Shown here: in pieces, positions 1 through 5,745 of the stretch | Numbering within the stretch: position 1 is the first letter of the stretch | Layout: each line of letters starts with the position of its first letter | Assembly: GCA_007120915.1 (NCBI GenBank) | Contig: SKMT01000714.1 | Location: 1-8,470, forward strand | Source: Myxococcales bacterium | GTDB taxonomy: Bacteria; Myxococcota_A; Bradymonadia; Bradymonadales; Bradymonadaceae | DNA: 8,470 bases | Reading direction: 5' to 3' | The notes under the pieces: model-generated | The model's database searches: none | Told to the model about the DNA's origin: nothing | Seen by the model: the letters and a program-made list of their open reading frames with translations, nothing else | Position numbers and translations under genes: made by a program

Positions 1-502
1 CGCGAAGCCACAGCAGATAGTCGGGCACAGGGGAGTCGCCCTCTATTTCGTCGAGTCGCTTCAGGGTCTGTTCAGGTCGGTCGAGCAGCGAGGAGACATA
101 GGCGTGCTGGAACCGGGCCAGGTCTCGGCGGGATGAATCGTCGATGCAGTCGTGGAACAGCAGTCCTTCCAGCAGTTCGTCGGCGTCCTGGTGGCGCTGG
201 TAATGCACCAGTTCGCGAACTCGGTCCAGAGCGTCGTCGTCGCCGCAGTGTGACGGCTTGCGGGGAGCGGCTTCGTGGGCAGATCGGGATGCGGCGGTTG
301 TGGCGGGCGTCACAGCGTCGGAGGCGGCTTCCAGGGCGGTGGCGAAGTCGGCGGTCGGGTCGTCGTCGACGGGGGTGGCGCCAGCGGGCGCGTTACCATC
401 GGTCAGTGCGGCCTCCGACAACAGGGGGGTGGCCACCAGCACCAAAGAGCTGACACCGAGCAGGGTCAACAGGGTCCAGCCGGGAATGCAGTCGGGTTTC
501 AT
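1..502 (-). CDS. Secreted helical protein, N-terminal part (possible lytic-transglycosylase-type or TPR-like solenoid)
   Basis: This is an open minus-strand frame from ATG at 502-500 to the window edge: 167 codons, no stop, C-terminus outside the window. Residues 1-31 look like a Sec signal peptide: a short N-region with one Lys, a hydrophobic stretch at about 9-28 rich in Leu/Val, and a possible cleavage site after Ser-Glu-Ala (29-31). Residues 35-85 are Ala/Pro/Thr/Asp-rich and probably a disordered linker. From about 90 onward the sequence is amphipathic helical (motifs DRVRELVHYQ, ADELLEGLL, QTLKRLDEIEG, PDYLLWLR). The last segment resembles the superhelical N-domain of Slt-type lytic transglycosylases or TPR-like repeats, but no catalytic region is visible, so this is a weak suggestion. 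Two cysteines (C86, C119) could form a periplasmic disulfide. The Shine-Dalgarno match is poor. It is transcribed divergently from the BrkB-like gene. Confidence 0.7.
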   Translation of the reverse strand, partial: MKPDCIPGWTLLTLLGVSSLVLVATPLLSEAALTDGNAPAGATPVDDDPTADFATALEAASDAVTPATTAASRSAHEAAPRKPSHCGDDDALDRVRELVHYQRHQDADELLEGLLFHDCIDDSSRRDLARFQHAYVSSLLDRPEQTLKRLDEIEGDSPVPDYLLWLR

Positions 503-790
503 ATCAGACACCGAACCAGCTCAAGTAGCGTATCCAGAAGGCGCCGTACACTGTGCGGTCAGGGCACCAGAGGTTGGCTTCTGGGTCCATCAGCCCGTAC
601 GGCAATCAGCAAGTATCGCCGATCATAAGTGCCGCAGTGCAGAAGGCGAATTTTGGCGTCGGGCCATCTTCTGTCATGCATGATAACATGCCAGACCGGC
701 AAGAACTATTCATTGCTGGTCAGAAAGTTGTGAGAAGTTGTAGTACCAACGTGGGCGAACCACAGCCGCACATCGAAGGTCTATGCGCTG
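503..790. other. Divergent intergenic region, no assignable element
   Basis: This 288-bp gap separates the start of the minus-strand secreted protein from the start of the BrkB-like gene, so promoters for both should lie here. I found no pair of -35/-10 boxes good enough to annotate. A 10-bp perfect palindrome TCATGCATGA lies at 674-683. The region is visibly less GC-rich than the flanking genes between about 600 and 770. Short frames crossing it have no family resemblance and no good ribosome binding site. Confidence 0.5.
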
Positions 791-2212
791 ATGCAGCAGT
801 TGGTCGAACAGATTCGGGGATGGTGGATTGAGCAGTTGGACGGGTTTTTCGGGCGTCAATGGGAGGAGCGTTCGACGGTCAGCAAGGTGGCCGCAGGTAC
901 GGCGGCGCTGACAGTGCTGACGGCCAGGGAGGTGATGCGCGACCGCAACCCGATGATGGCAGCGGGGCTGGCGTTTTTTACGGTGCTGGCGATTGTGCCG
1001 CTTCTGACGGTGGCCGCCTCGCTGATGGCGGCGTTCGGGATGCTCGACGATGAAGGGGGACAGTTGTTCGACACGATGCACCGGCTGTTTCCCGACGTCG
1101 CCGCGGGGCTGGCCAGTTATCTGGGACGAGTGGCCACCGATGGAGCTCAGGCGGTGGGCGGCATCGGGGCGATTACCCTGGTGATCATCGGGCTGGTGCT
1201 GTTCAACTACATCGAGGAGACGTTTACCCGCATCTGGAAGGGCACCCACGACCGATCCTATCTGTTGAAGTTGCTGACGTTCTGGGCGGTGGTGACCTTC
1301 GGGCCGGTGTTGATCGCGCTGTCGTTTGTGCAGACGGCGCGAGCGCAGTTTTTCCTCGCCGAGATGGGGCTGAACGTCACGCTTCTGGGGCGGATAGCAC
1401 CGCTGTTGTACGCCCTGGTGGCGTTTACTCTTCTGTTTAAGCTGGTGCCGAACGCGGAGGTGAAATGGCGTTCGGCGCTGGTGGGCGGGCTGTTTGCGGC
1501 GGTGATGTTCGAGCTGGCGAAGTGGGGGTTCAATCTGTACGTCGATCAGATGCTGCTGCAGACGTACGACCGGGTGTACGGGGCGCTGGCGCTGATCCCG
1601 ATCGGGTTGATCTGGGTGTACATCATGTGGCTTGTGATTCTGGTGGGCGCGGAGCTGGCGTACAGCTTCCAGCACATGCGCCAGCTCATCCGTGCGGAGG
1701 CGGGGCGGCGCAGCTCGCTCGCCGATATCCGCCAGATCCGAACCGTGCATCCGCTGGCGCCGATGGAGGTGTTGGGAGTGATCCTGTCCGATTATCACGC
1801 CGGGCGCGGTCCCGTCGAGCAGGGGCGAGTGGTTGACGAGTTACAGCTTCCGGGGCCGATCGTCGAATCGGTGCTCGAATTTCTGCGCGAATGGGGGGCG
1901 CTGGTGGTGTTCGACGGCGAGGAGAAACGCCGGTATCTGCCAGCAAAGCCGGCAGAAGCGATCGAGTTGGACGAGCTGGTCAGGACATTCTGGCGCCAGC
2001 AGGACTGGGGACCCGACGAACAGGCGCGCCGGCTGTCGGAAGCCTATCTGGATGCGAGTTGTCAGTTTTTCGGCGATTACACTGGCCGGGCGCTCGTCGA
2101 AGACTCAGAAAGCGAAAAGGCGGACCCACCTGCTGAGACCGGGCAGCCGGCTACCCCTGAGGAGCCATCGACCCGATCCGACGACATCGCCGTCGTCGGC
2201 GACCGATCATAA
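791..2212 (+). CDS. YihY/BrkB-family inner-membrane protein
   Basis: A complete 473-aa protein of the YihY/virulence factor BrkB (UPF0761) family, whose members are polytopic inner-membrane proteins of unsettled biochemical function despite the old 'ribonuclease BN' label. Six membrane segments can be read at about residues 57-80, 122-140, 161-182, 199-217, 229-248 and 264-290. Family landmarks include LAFFTVLAIVPLL (60-72), FNYIEETFTRIWKGT (138-152), RSALVGGLFAAVMFELAKWG (227-246) and the last helix with IGLIWVYIMW...GAELAYSF (271-293). Residues 305-430 form a soluble extension with a winged-helix-like pattern (LGVILSDYH, VVDELQLPGPIVESVLEFLREWGALV), and 435-473 is an acidic, Pro-rich tail that looks disordered. 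The start at 791 has GAAGG at 775-779, 11 nt upstream. The gene stands alone, with a divergent neighbour upstream and a convergent one downstream. Family assignment is secure; the winged-helix reading is inference. Confidence 0.93.
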   Translation: MQQLVEQIRGWWIEQLDGFFGRQWEERSTVSKVAAGTAALTVLTAREVMRDRNPMMAAGLAFFTVLAIVPLLTVAASLMAAFGMLDDEGGQLFDTMHRLFPDVAAGLASYLGRVATDGAQAVGGIGAITLVIIGLVLFNYIEETFTRIWKGTHDRSYLLKLLTFWAVVTFGPVLIALSFVQTARAQFFLAEMGLNVTLLGRIAPLLYALVAFTLLFKLVPNAEVKWRSALVGGLFAAVMFELAKWGFNLYVDQMLLQTYDRVYGALALIPIGLIWVYIMWLVILVGAELAYSFQHMRQLIRAEAGRRSSLADIRQIRTVHPLAPMEVLGVILSDYHAGRGPVEQGRVVDELQLPGPIVESVLEFLREWGALVVFDGEEKRRYLPAKPAEAIELDELVRTFWRQQDWGPDEQARRLSEAYLDASCQFFGDYTGRALVEDSESEKADPPAETGQPATPEEPSTRSDDIAVVGDRS

Positions 2213-2260
2213 AAAAAGCCGCAGCCAGCTCCGTGTGGTGCACGGTTCGCCGGCTGCGGC
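2211..2260 (-). terminator. Rho-independent terminator of the YdcH-like gene
   Basis: On the minus strand, a 9-bp GC-rich perfect stem (GCCGCAGCC at 2218-2226 paired with GGCTGCGGC at 2252-2260) is followed directly by seven U residues (A-run at 2211-2217 on the plus strand). A second 5-bp hairpin, CCGTG/CACGG at 2231-2235 and 2241-2245, sits inside the loop. The stem begins about 21 nt past the stop of the minus-strand YdcH-like gene, which it should terminate. The U-tract overlaps the TAA stop (2210-2212) of the convergent BrkB-like gene. In the plus direction the stem is not followed by T residues, so it is probably one-directional. Confidence 0.85.
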
Positions 2261-2281
2261 AGGGATGTCAGTTGTGAGCGG

Positions 2282-2494
2282 TCAGTGCCCGTTGCGCTTG
2301 GCGAGCATGCGGTCCTTGAGAGCCAGTTTGCGCTTTTTGAGTACCTGAACCTCGAACTGCTCTTCCGGTGACAGGGAGCGATGACGGTCGAGTTGTTCGA
2401 GCCGCTGCTCCAGTTGCCGGTGTGTTTCACGAAGGGCTTCGAGGGAGTCTTCAGCAAGCGTGGGCTGCTCTCGGGCCGCTGTGGTCTGGGACAT
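2282..2494 (-). CDS. YdcH/DUF465-family small protein
   Basis: A complete 70-aa protein of the YdcH (DUF465) family, short cytoplasmic helical-hairpin proteins of unknown function. The diagnostic C-terminal segment VLKKRKLALKDRM (51-63) matches the family pattern LKKxKLxLKDxI. It is preceded by a heptad-patterned helix ETHRQLEQRLEQLDRHR (23-39) and a turn at SLSPEE (40-45), which gives a two-helix coiled coil. The first 18 residues are probably disordered. The start is supported by AGGAG (complement of 2502-2506), 7 nt upstream of ATG. It is highly charged with no membrane or export signal. It converges on the BrkB-like gene and ends in a clear intrinsic terminator, so it is likely a monocistronic unit. 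Confidence 0.88.
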   Translation of the reverse strand: MSQTTAAREQPTLAEDSLEALRETHRQLEQRLEQLDRHRSLSPEEQFEVQVLKKRKLALKDRMLAKRNGH

Positions 2495-2615
2495 CGATGA
2501 GCTCCTGGGTCAGACAGTAAAAATGGAACACAGCAAACGATGCGAACTTCCAGTACTCGGCGGGGAAACGACCGGGGGATACAGGCTCGATACAGTCACC
2601 AGCCGAGCATTGTTC

Positions 2616-2644
2616 ATGATGCCAGCAGGGGGGTGAAATTACAA
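2616..2644 (-). promoter_or_regulatory. Weak sigma-70-like promoter candidate for the YdcH-like gene
   Basis: On the minus strand TTGTAA (2644-2639, 4 of 6 to TTGACA) is followed after 17 bp by CATCAT (2621-2616, 4 of 6 to TATAAT). This would give a leader of roughly 115 nt. Its -35 overlaps the left arm of the inverted repeat at 2641-2662. The match is modest and chance occurrence cannot be excluded. Confidence 0.25.
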
Positions 2645-2662
2645 TCCGTTGCGAACGGTTGT
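2641..2662. repeat. Inverted repeat next to the heptad array
   Basis: ACAA-T-CCGTT and AACGG-TTGT form a 9-bp stem around a GCG loop, interrupted by one unpaired T at 2645. It ends 6 bp before the heptad array. It could be an operator, given its dyad shape and its position over a possible -35 on the minus strand, or a structural element of the array flank. It lacks a T-run on either side, so it is not an intrinsic terminator. Confidence 0.45.
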
Positions 2663-2668
2663 TTAGTA

Positions 2669-2787
2669 TTGGGTGTTGGGTGGTGGGTGTTCGGTGGTGG
2701 GTGTTGGGTGTTGGGTGGTGGGTGTTGGGTGTTGGGTGTTCGGTGGTGGGTGTTGGGTGTTGGGTGTTGGGTGGTGGGTGTTGGGTG
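2669..2787 (+). repeat. Tandem heptanucleotide array, 17 units of TTGGGTG and variants
   Basis: Seventeen consecutive 7-bp units fill 119 bp exactly, with no length change. Three unit types occur: A = TTGGGTG (10 copies), B = GTGGGTG (5 copies) and C = TTCGGTG (2 copies), in the order A A B C B A A B A A C B A A A B A. On the complementary strand the unit is CACCCAA. This is the format of short tandemly repeated repetitive (STRR) heptamers known from cyanobacteria, which also generate spurious proteins with a His-Pro-Thr-Pro-Asn-Thr pattern when translated on the C-rich strand. Seven is not a multiple of three, so the array cycles through all frames. It lies between the divergent YdcH-like and zinc-ribbon genes. 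Confidence 0.97.
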
Positions 2788-2800
2788 GTTGGAGGCAATT

Positions 2801-3019
2801 ATGACCAAAACCCGTCGAGTTGACATCCTGGCGGGGCTCGGCTATCAGACCGGTCGCCGTTTCGGAGCCTTCAGGGCTGTGGCGGCGTGGACCAAAGATT
2901 TTGTCACTGCGGTCGGCCCGCTCCGACCGGTATCAACAGAGGAATTTGACGATGGCACGCACAAAGATTGCCAGCCGCAAAAAGAAGAAAGCCACCAGCC
3001 GCACCTGTCCGGTATGTGA
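2801..3019 (+). CDS. Possible small ORF immediately after the heptad array (uncertain)
   Basis: A 72-codon frame starts with ATG at 2801 behind an excellent GGAGG (2791-2795, 5-nt spacing) and ends at TGA 3017-3019, overlapping the zinc-ribbon gene by 68 nt in another frame. The first 45 or so residues begin MTKTRRVDILAGLGYQTG and are basic with moderate G/C bias at third positions. The last third, inside the overlap, looks like out-of-frame translation (Gln/Lys/His-rich). I recognise no family. Against it, a good sigma-70 promoter lies inside it at 2820-2848, which fits non-coding leader better. It may be a short leader peptide, a decayed gene or an accident. Confidence 0.3.
   Translation: MTKTRRVDILAGLGYQTGRRFGAFRAVAAWTKDFVTAVGPLRPVSTEEFDDGTHKDCQPQKEESHQPHLSGM
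2820..2848 (+). promoter_or_regulatory. Sigma-70-type promoter of the zinc-ribbon gene
   Basis: A perfect -35 box TTGACA (2820-2825) is followed after exactly 17 bp by TATCAG (2843-2848, 4 of 6 to TATAAT). The expected start of transcription is near 2855, giving a leader of roughly 97 nt before the ATG at 2952. It lies 33 bp downstream of the heptad array. Confidence 0.6.
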
Positions 3020-3152
3020 CTCGGAGATGGAGGTCACCCGAGTGATGCGCTACAGCGAAGGCGCCGGGGGAATGCTGTGGGCCTGCACCAACACTTCCTG
3101 TCTGACCCTGGTGTCGAAGGACGGTGTAAAAGTGGGGACGCTGCTTGACTGA
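2952..3152 (+). CDS. Small basic zinc-ribbon protein
   Basis: A 66-aa protein I cannot assign to a named family. The first 18 residues are strongly basic (RKKKK at 9-13) and suggest RNA, DNA or ribosome contact. Four cysteines follow, with spacing CPVC (C19, C22) and CTNTSC (C45, C50), which fits a treble-clef or zinc-ribbon metal site on a small beta fold (EVTRVMRYSEG, MLWAC, LTLVSKDGVKVG). There is no export signal, so it is probably cytoplasmic. ATG 2952 is chosen over an in-frame upstream start at 2820 because AGAGGA (2938-2943) sits 8 nt before it and the upstream 44 residues look non-coding. Upstream promoter boxes at 2820-2848 suit this gene. The basic tail plus zinc ribbon recalls small ribosomal or ribosome-associated proteins, but that is only an analogy. 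Confidence 0.8.
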   Translation: MARTKIASRKKKKATSRTCPVCDSEMEVTRVMRYSEGAGGMLWACTNTSCLTLVSKDGVKVGTLLD

Positions 3153-3236
3153 GCAGCGCTGCCCCGATTGCCCGCCTGCGCGGAATCTAACACTCTTCTT
3201 ACATCGTACCGCTCTATCAATGGGGGGCTCGGCCTA

Positions 3237-3248
3237 TTCGAATTCGAA
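3237..3248. promoter_or_regulatory. 12-bp perfect palindrome, candidate operator
   Basis: TTCGAATTCGAA is a perfect 12-bp dyad, itself two TTCGAA palindromes in tandem. Its centre is 42-43 bp upstream of the TATAAT box at 3285-3290, roughly -54 from the expected transcription start, a position typical of activator sites or an upstream repressor site. No known regulator is assigned. A chance palindrome of this length is possible but less expected in GC-rich DNA. Confidence 0.4.
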
Positions 3249-3261
3249 ACGGGGGTTTGGA

Positions 3262-3290
3262 ATGATCTCTGGATGGACGGGACTTATAAT
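3262..3290 (+). promoter_or_regulatory. Promoter of the HEAT/DUF192/metalloprotease operon
   Basis: A perfect TATAAT (3285-3290) stands out in this GC-rich context. The best -35 at 17-bp spacing is ATGATC (3262-3267), only 3 of 6 to TTGACA, so the promoter may need an activator. Expected transcription start is near 3297, about 100 nt before ATG 3396. It lies inside the upstream in-frame extension of the HEAT-repeat frame, which argues that the extension from 3168 is not translated. Confidence 0.55.
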
Positions 3291-3395
3291 GAACTGAATT
3301 CCGGACGTGGTGTCGCCGTCTATCCCTTCCGACAACGTGTTGTGAACAGCGAGCCCGCCGGTGAGGGCAATCAGGCTATTGAGATTGAGAAGAGT

Positions 3396-5714
3396 ATGAG
3401 ACGACAGCAAGAGGCAGTGATGGGTGTTTCGGGCACGTTCAGCCGGGCGACGGTGTTCGTGCTGGCGGCGGTGGTGACGACGTTTGGCGTGGTGTCGCTG
3501 GCAAGCGGTGAAGGCGGCAATGTTCGCTATTCGTGGGAGCAGGTCAGCGTCGGTGATGACGCCACCAGCGCGCTGGTGCCTCTTGCCGAGGGGGATCTAA
3601 GCGGTGATGTAGACGCTCGCACCGTGGAGCAGGCGTTTGAGCATCTTCGTCGGGCCCGCCCCGACACCTACGGCAACTCCTATGCCTCGGTCAGTGGCGA
3701 TCCGATCGAAGAGGCGACGGCGGAAGTTCACATCGACTCGAACTACGCGCAGTTTTCGACGGTCATCAAGGCCGAAGCGGTCTATACGCTGACGGAGTAC
3801 GGTGTGCCGGAGGTGAAGTTTCCCGATTTCGCCGATGAGCCGCTGACACGTGCAGACGTGGCGATTCCGGCGTACACACTGACAGTTCCGCTGTGGAGGG
3901 TGGTGCCGTCCAGCCAGGTGACGACGGCTCAGATTCTGATGCCCGACGGCGAACTGGTGTCGGTCTCGGAGGTCGAACAGCGGTGGCAAAATCAGCGCGA
4001 CGAAGTGATCGACGATGTGTATGCATTTCTCAGCGCCGGTGACGCCTACACCGTCCAGGAGGTAGCACAGCGGCTCGGGGATCTCGGAGATCTGCGCATC
4101 GCGGAGATCACGCCGTTGTTGATCCACGACGACGACACGGTGCGGGAGACGGCGTTGAGCGTGCTGGAAGGCAACGAAGATGACGCCACGGCGCTCGACG
4201 GTGTGTATGCGGCGCTCGACGAGGAGTCGGACGCCGGGCTGGCGCGAAAGATGGCCGAGTTTCTGGGGCGATCCGGTGACGACGAGTTCAACGTCGTCGA
4301 GCAGTTCTATCTGCTTGAAGAGGGTGACGACGACGAGGCGGCCGAAGCGATCCGCGAGCTGGCGAACTGGGATGACGACCAGCGGGTGGTGGACACACTG
4401 GTGGAATCGCTGGTCGACGAGCGCGAAGACGTCGCCGAGGGGGCCGTCGAATCGATGGACGCTCTGGCGTTGGATGACGAACGCATCGAGGCTCTGGACG
4501 ACGAAGAGATCAACGCTGCGATTCGCATGGCCATCGCCGAAGATCTGACGGACGACGCCAATGAGGAGCGGGTGCGCATGGCCGGGTTCACCCACATCGC
4601 TCATCAGCGTGAGGGCGGGTATGCCAACCAGGCGCTGCGAGAGATCGCTGCGCTTCAGTTCGACGACGCCCGACAGCGCGTCGAAGAGTTTCTGGAGGAC
4701 GACTCGCGTCAGCGTCGCCACGGGGCGATGGAAGCGCTGATGGAGCGCAACGATGTCGAGAGCATCGACGCGCTGATGGCGCTCGCCGATGACAGCCCCG
4801 ACGGAGATCGGATGTTGCATGCGGCCTACGAGATCATGGTCTCCCAGTCGTTGGACGACATTATCGACCAGACCGACGCGGACTCGACGTCGGTGCAGGA
4901 AGTAGCCTATCGCGCCATCGGTGAACGGGCGGCCGAAGAGCCGGGTCGCGACGACGCGGTGGAGACCGTCGAGCAGGGGGCGGACCACCAGAACGCATCG
5001 ATTCGCGCCGCCTCCGCCGAGTCGCTGGGCGAGGTCGGTACTGACGAGGCGCTGGAGGTGCTCAGCGGGATGACAAATGATCAGGACGCGCAGGTGCGTC
5101 GAAGCGCAGCGCTGGCGCTGGGACAGTTTTCGGGCGACGACGAGGCGGACACGTTGGTGGATCTTCTCGATGATGCGGATCCGCAAGTGGTCGCCGCGGC
5201 GATCGATGCGCTGGAGATGCGCGAAGACGACCGAGCTGCCAGCCGCATCGAAGACAAGCTCAACGACGACGAAGGTGTCATTCGAGCCAGTGCGCTGCGG
5301 GCGGTCACCACCTTCCTGCCCGATCGCGAAGAGGCCACCGTCAGCAGCCACATCAACACCCTCGGTGGGGCGATTCGCGACGATGCGACGGTGGTCCAGA
5401 AGTCGGCGCTCGAGCAGCTCGGGCGGTTCGAGGAATCGATGGCGGTGACCAACATCGCCAACCTGGTCGGTTCGGACAACACGGACATCCGGCTGGCGGC
5501 GCTGGAGGCGCTGGCGGCGACGGGTCACGATGACGCCCGGTCGCTGATCGAGTCGGCGCTTAACGATTCGGAAGCCGAAGTGCGCCGTCAGGCTGTCGAA
5601 GCGCTCACGGAGCTGATCGGCAGCGAGGCGCGACAGGAGCTGGAAGCGCGGATGGAAGACGAGGAAGACCCGGACGTGCGAGACTTCATCCAGTCGCAAT
5701 TGCAGAGCATCTGA
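3396..5714 (+). CDS. Secreted, highly acidic HEAT-repeat protein
   Basis: 772 aa from the chosen start. A Sec signal peptide is evident: basic N-region MRRQQ, hydrophobic core at about 17-35, and possible cleavage after Ser-Leu-Ala (34-36). Residues 40-200 form a mixed alpha/beta domain I do not recognise. From about 205 to the end the protein is an alpha solenoid of HEAT (PBS-lyase-like) repeats, clearest at 533-640 and 695-745, with units like SIRAASAESLGEVG, QVRRSAALALGQF and EVRRQAVEALTEL. HEAT solenoids bind proteins; no catalytic motif is visible. Asp and Glu are very abundant (for example DDDEAA, 311-316), which fits an extracytoplasmic protein of a salt-adapted organism. The frame is open from 3168, but the TATAAT box at 3285-3290 lies in that extension. 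ATG 3396 supplies the basic N-region; ATG 3420, with AAGAGG 5 nt upstream, is the alternative (764 aa). It heads a three-gene operon. Confidence 0.88.
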   Translation: MRRQQEAVMGVSGTFSRATVFVLAAVVTTFGVVSLASGEGGNVRYSWEQVSVGDDATSALVPLAEGDLSGDVDARTVEQAFEHLRRARPDTYGNSYASVSGDPIEEATAEVHIDSNYAQFSTVIKAEAVYTLTEYGVPEVKFPDFADEPLTRADVAIPAYTLTVPLWRVVPSSQVTTAQILMPDGELVSVSEVEQRWQNQRDEVIDDVYAFLSAGDAYTVQEVAQRLGDLGDLRIAEITPLLIHDDDTVRETALSVLEGNEDDATALDGVYAALDEESDAGLARKMAEFLGRSGDDEFNVVEQFYLLEEGDDDEAAEAIRELANWDDDQRVVDTLVESLVDEREDVAEGAVESMDALALDDERIEALDDEEINAAIRMAIAEDLTDDANEERVRMAGFTHIAHQREGGYANQALREIAALQFDDARQRVEEFLEDDSRQRRHGAMEALMERNDVESIDALMALADDSPDGDRMLHAAYEIMVSQSLDDIIDQTDADSTSVQEVAYRAIGERAAEEPGRDDAVETVEQGADHQNASIRAASAESLGEVGTDEALEVLSGMTNDQDAQVRRSAALALGQFSGDDEADTLVDLLDDADPQVVAAAIDALEMREDDRAASRIEDKLNDDEGVIRASALRAVTTFLPDREEATVSSHINTLGGAIRDDATVVQKSALEQLGRFEESMAVTNIANLVGSDNTDIRLAALEALAATGHDDARSLIESALNDSEAEVRRQAVEALTELIGSEARQELEARMEDEEDPDVRDFIQSQLQSI

Positions 5715-5745
5715 ACTTTTTGAACTCTCATTTTGTGGAGCGCCG

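Larger units (their letters stand above)
3153..3395 (+). other. Leader/intergenic region before the HEAT operon
   Basis: These 243 bp separate the zinc-ribbon gene from the HEAT-repeat start. They hold the palindrome at 3237-3248 and the promoter at 3262-3290, annotated separately, and then about 100 nt of leader. A 10-bp palindrome GCAGCGCTGC (3153-3162) directly follows the zinc-ribbon stop; without a loop or T-run it is not a convincing terminator. An in-frame extension of the HEAT gene runs through here but has no export signal or family resemblance. Confidence 0.5.

Noticed and set aside
133..683. Plus-strand frames over the first 680 bases
   Set aside because: They are Arg/Gly-rich shadows of the minus-strand secreted protein or cross the intergenic region without ribosome binding sites.
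653..687. Possible promoter TTGGCG...GATAAC for the BrkB-like gene
   Set aside because: The spacer is 23 bp, too long for a sigma-70 promoter, and the boxes are mediocre.
710..1798. 362-codon antisense frame opposite the BrkB-like gene
   Set aside because: It is composed largely of His/Gln/Arg and lies opposite an unmistakable BrkB-family membrane protein.
2669..2787. CRISPR array
   Set aside because: Units are 7 bp with no spacers; this is a simple tandem array, and no cas gene is nearby.
2451..2826. Minus-strand frames with repeated His/Pro/Thr/Asn motifs through the heptad array
   Set aside because: They are translations of a 7-bp tandem repeat read in a cycling frame. Such Pro-Thr-Asn-Thr repeat 'proteins' are a known annotation artefact of heptamer arrays.
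3168..3395. N-terminal extension of the HEAT-repeat frame from 3168
   Set aside because: It would place the signal peptide about 90 residues inside the protein, and a perfect TATAAT box lies within it.
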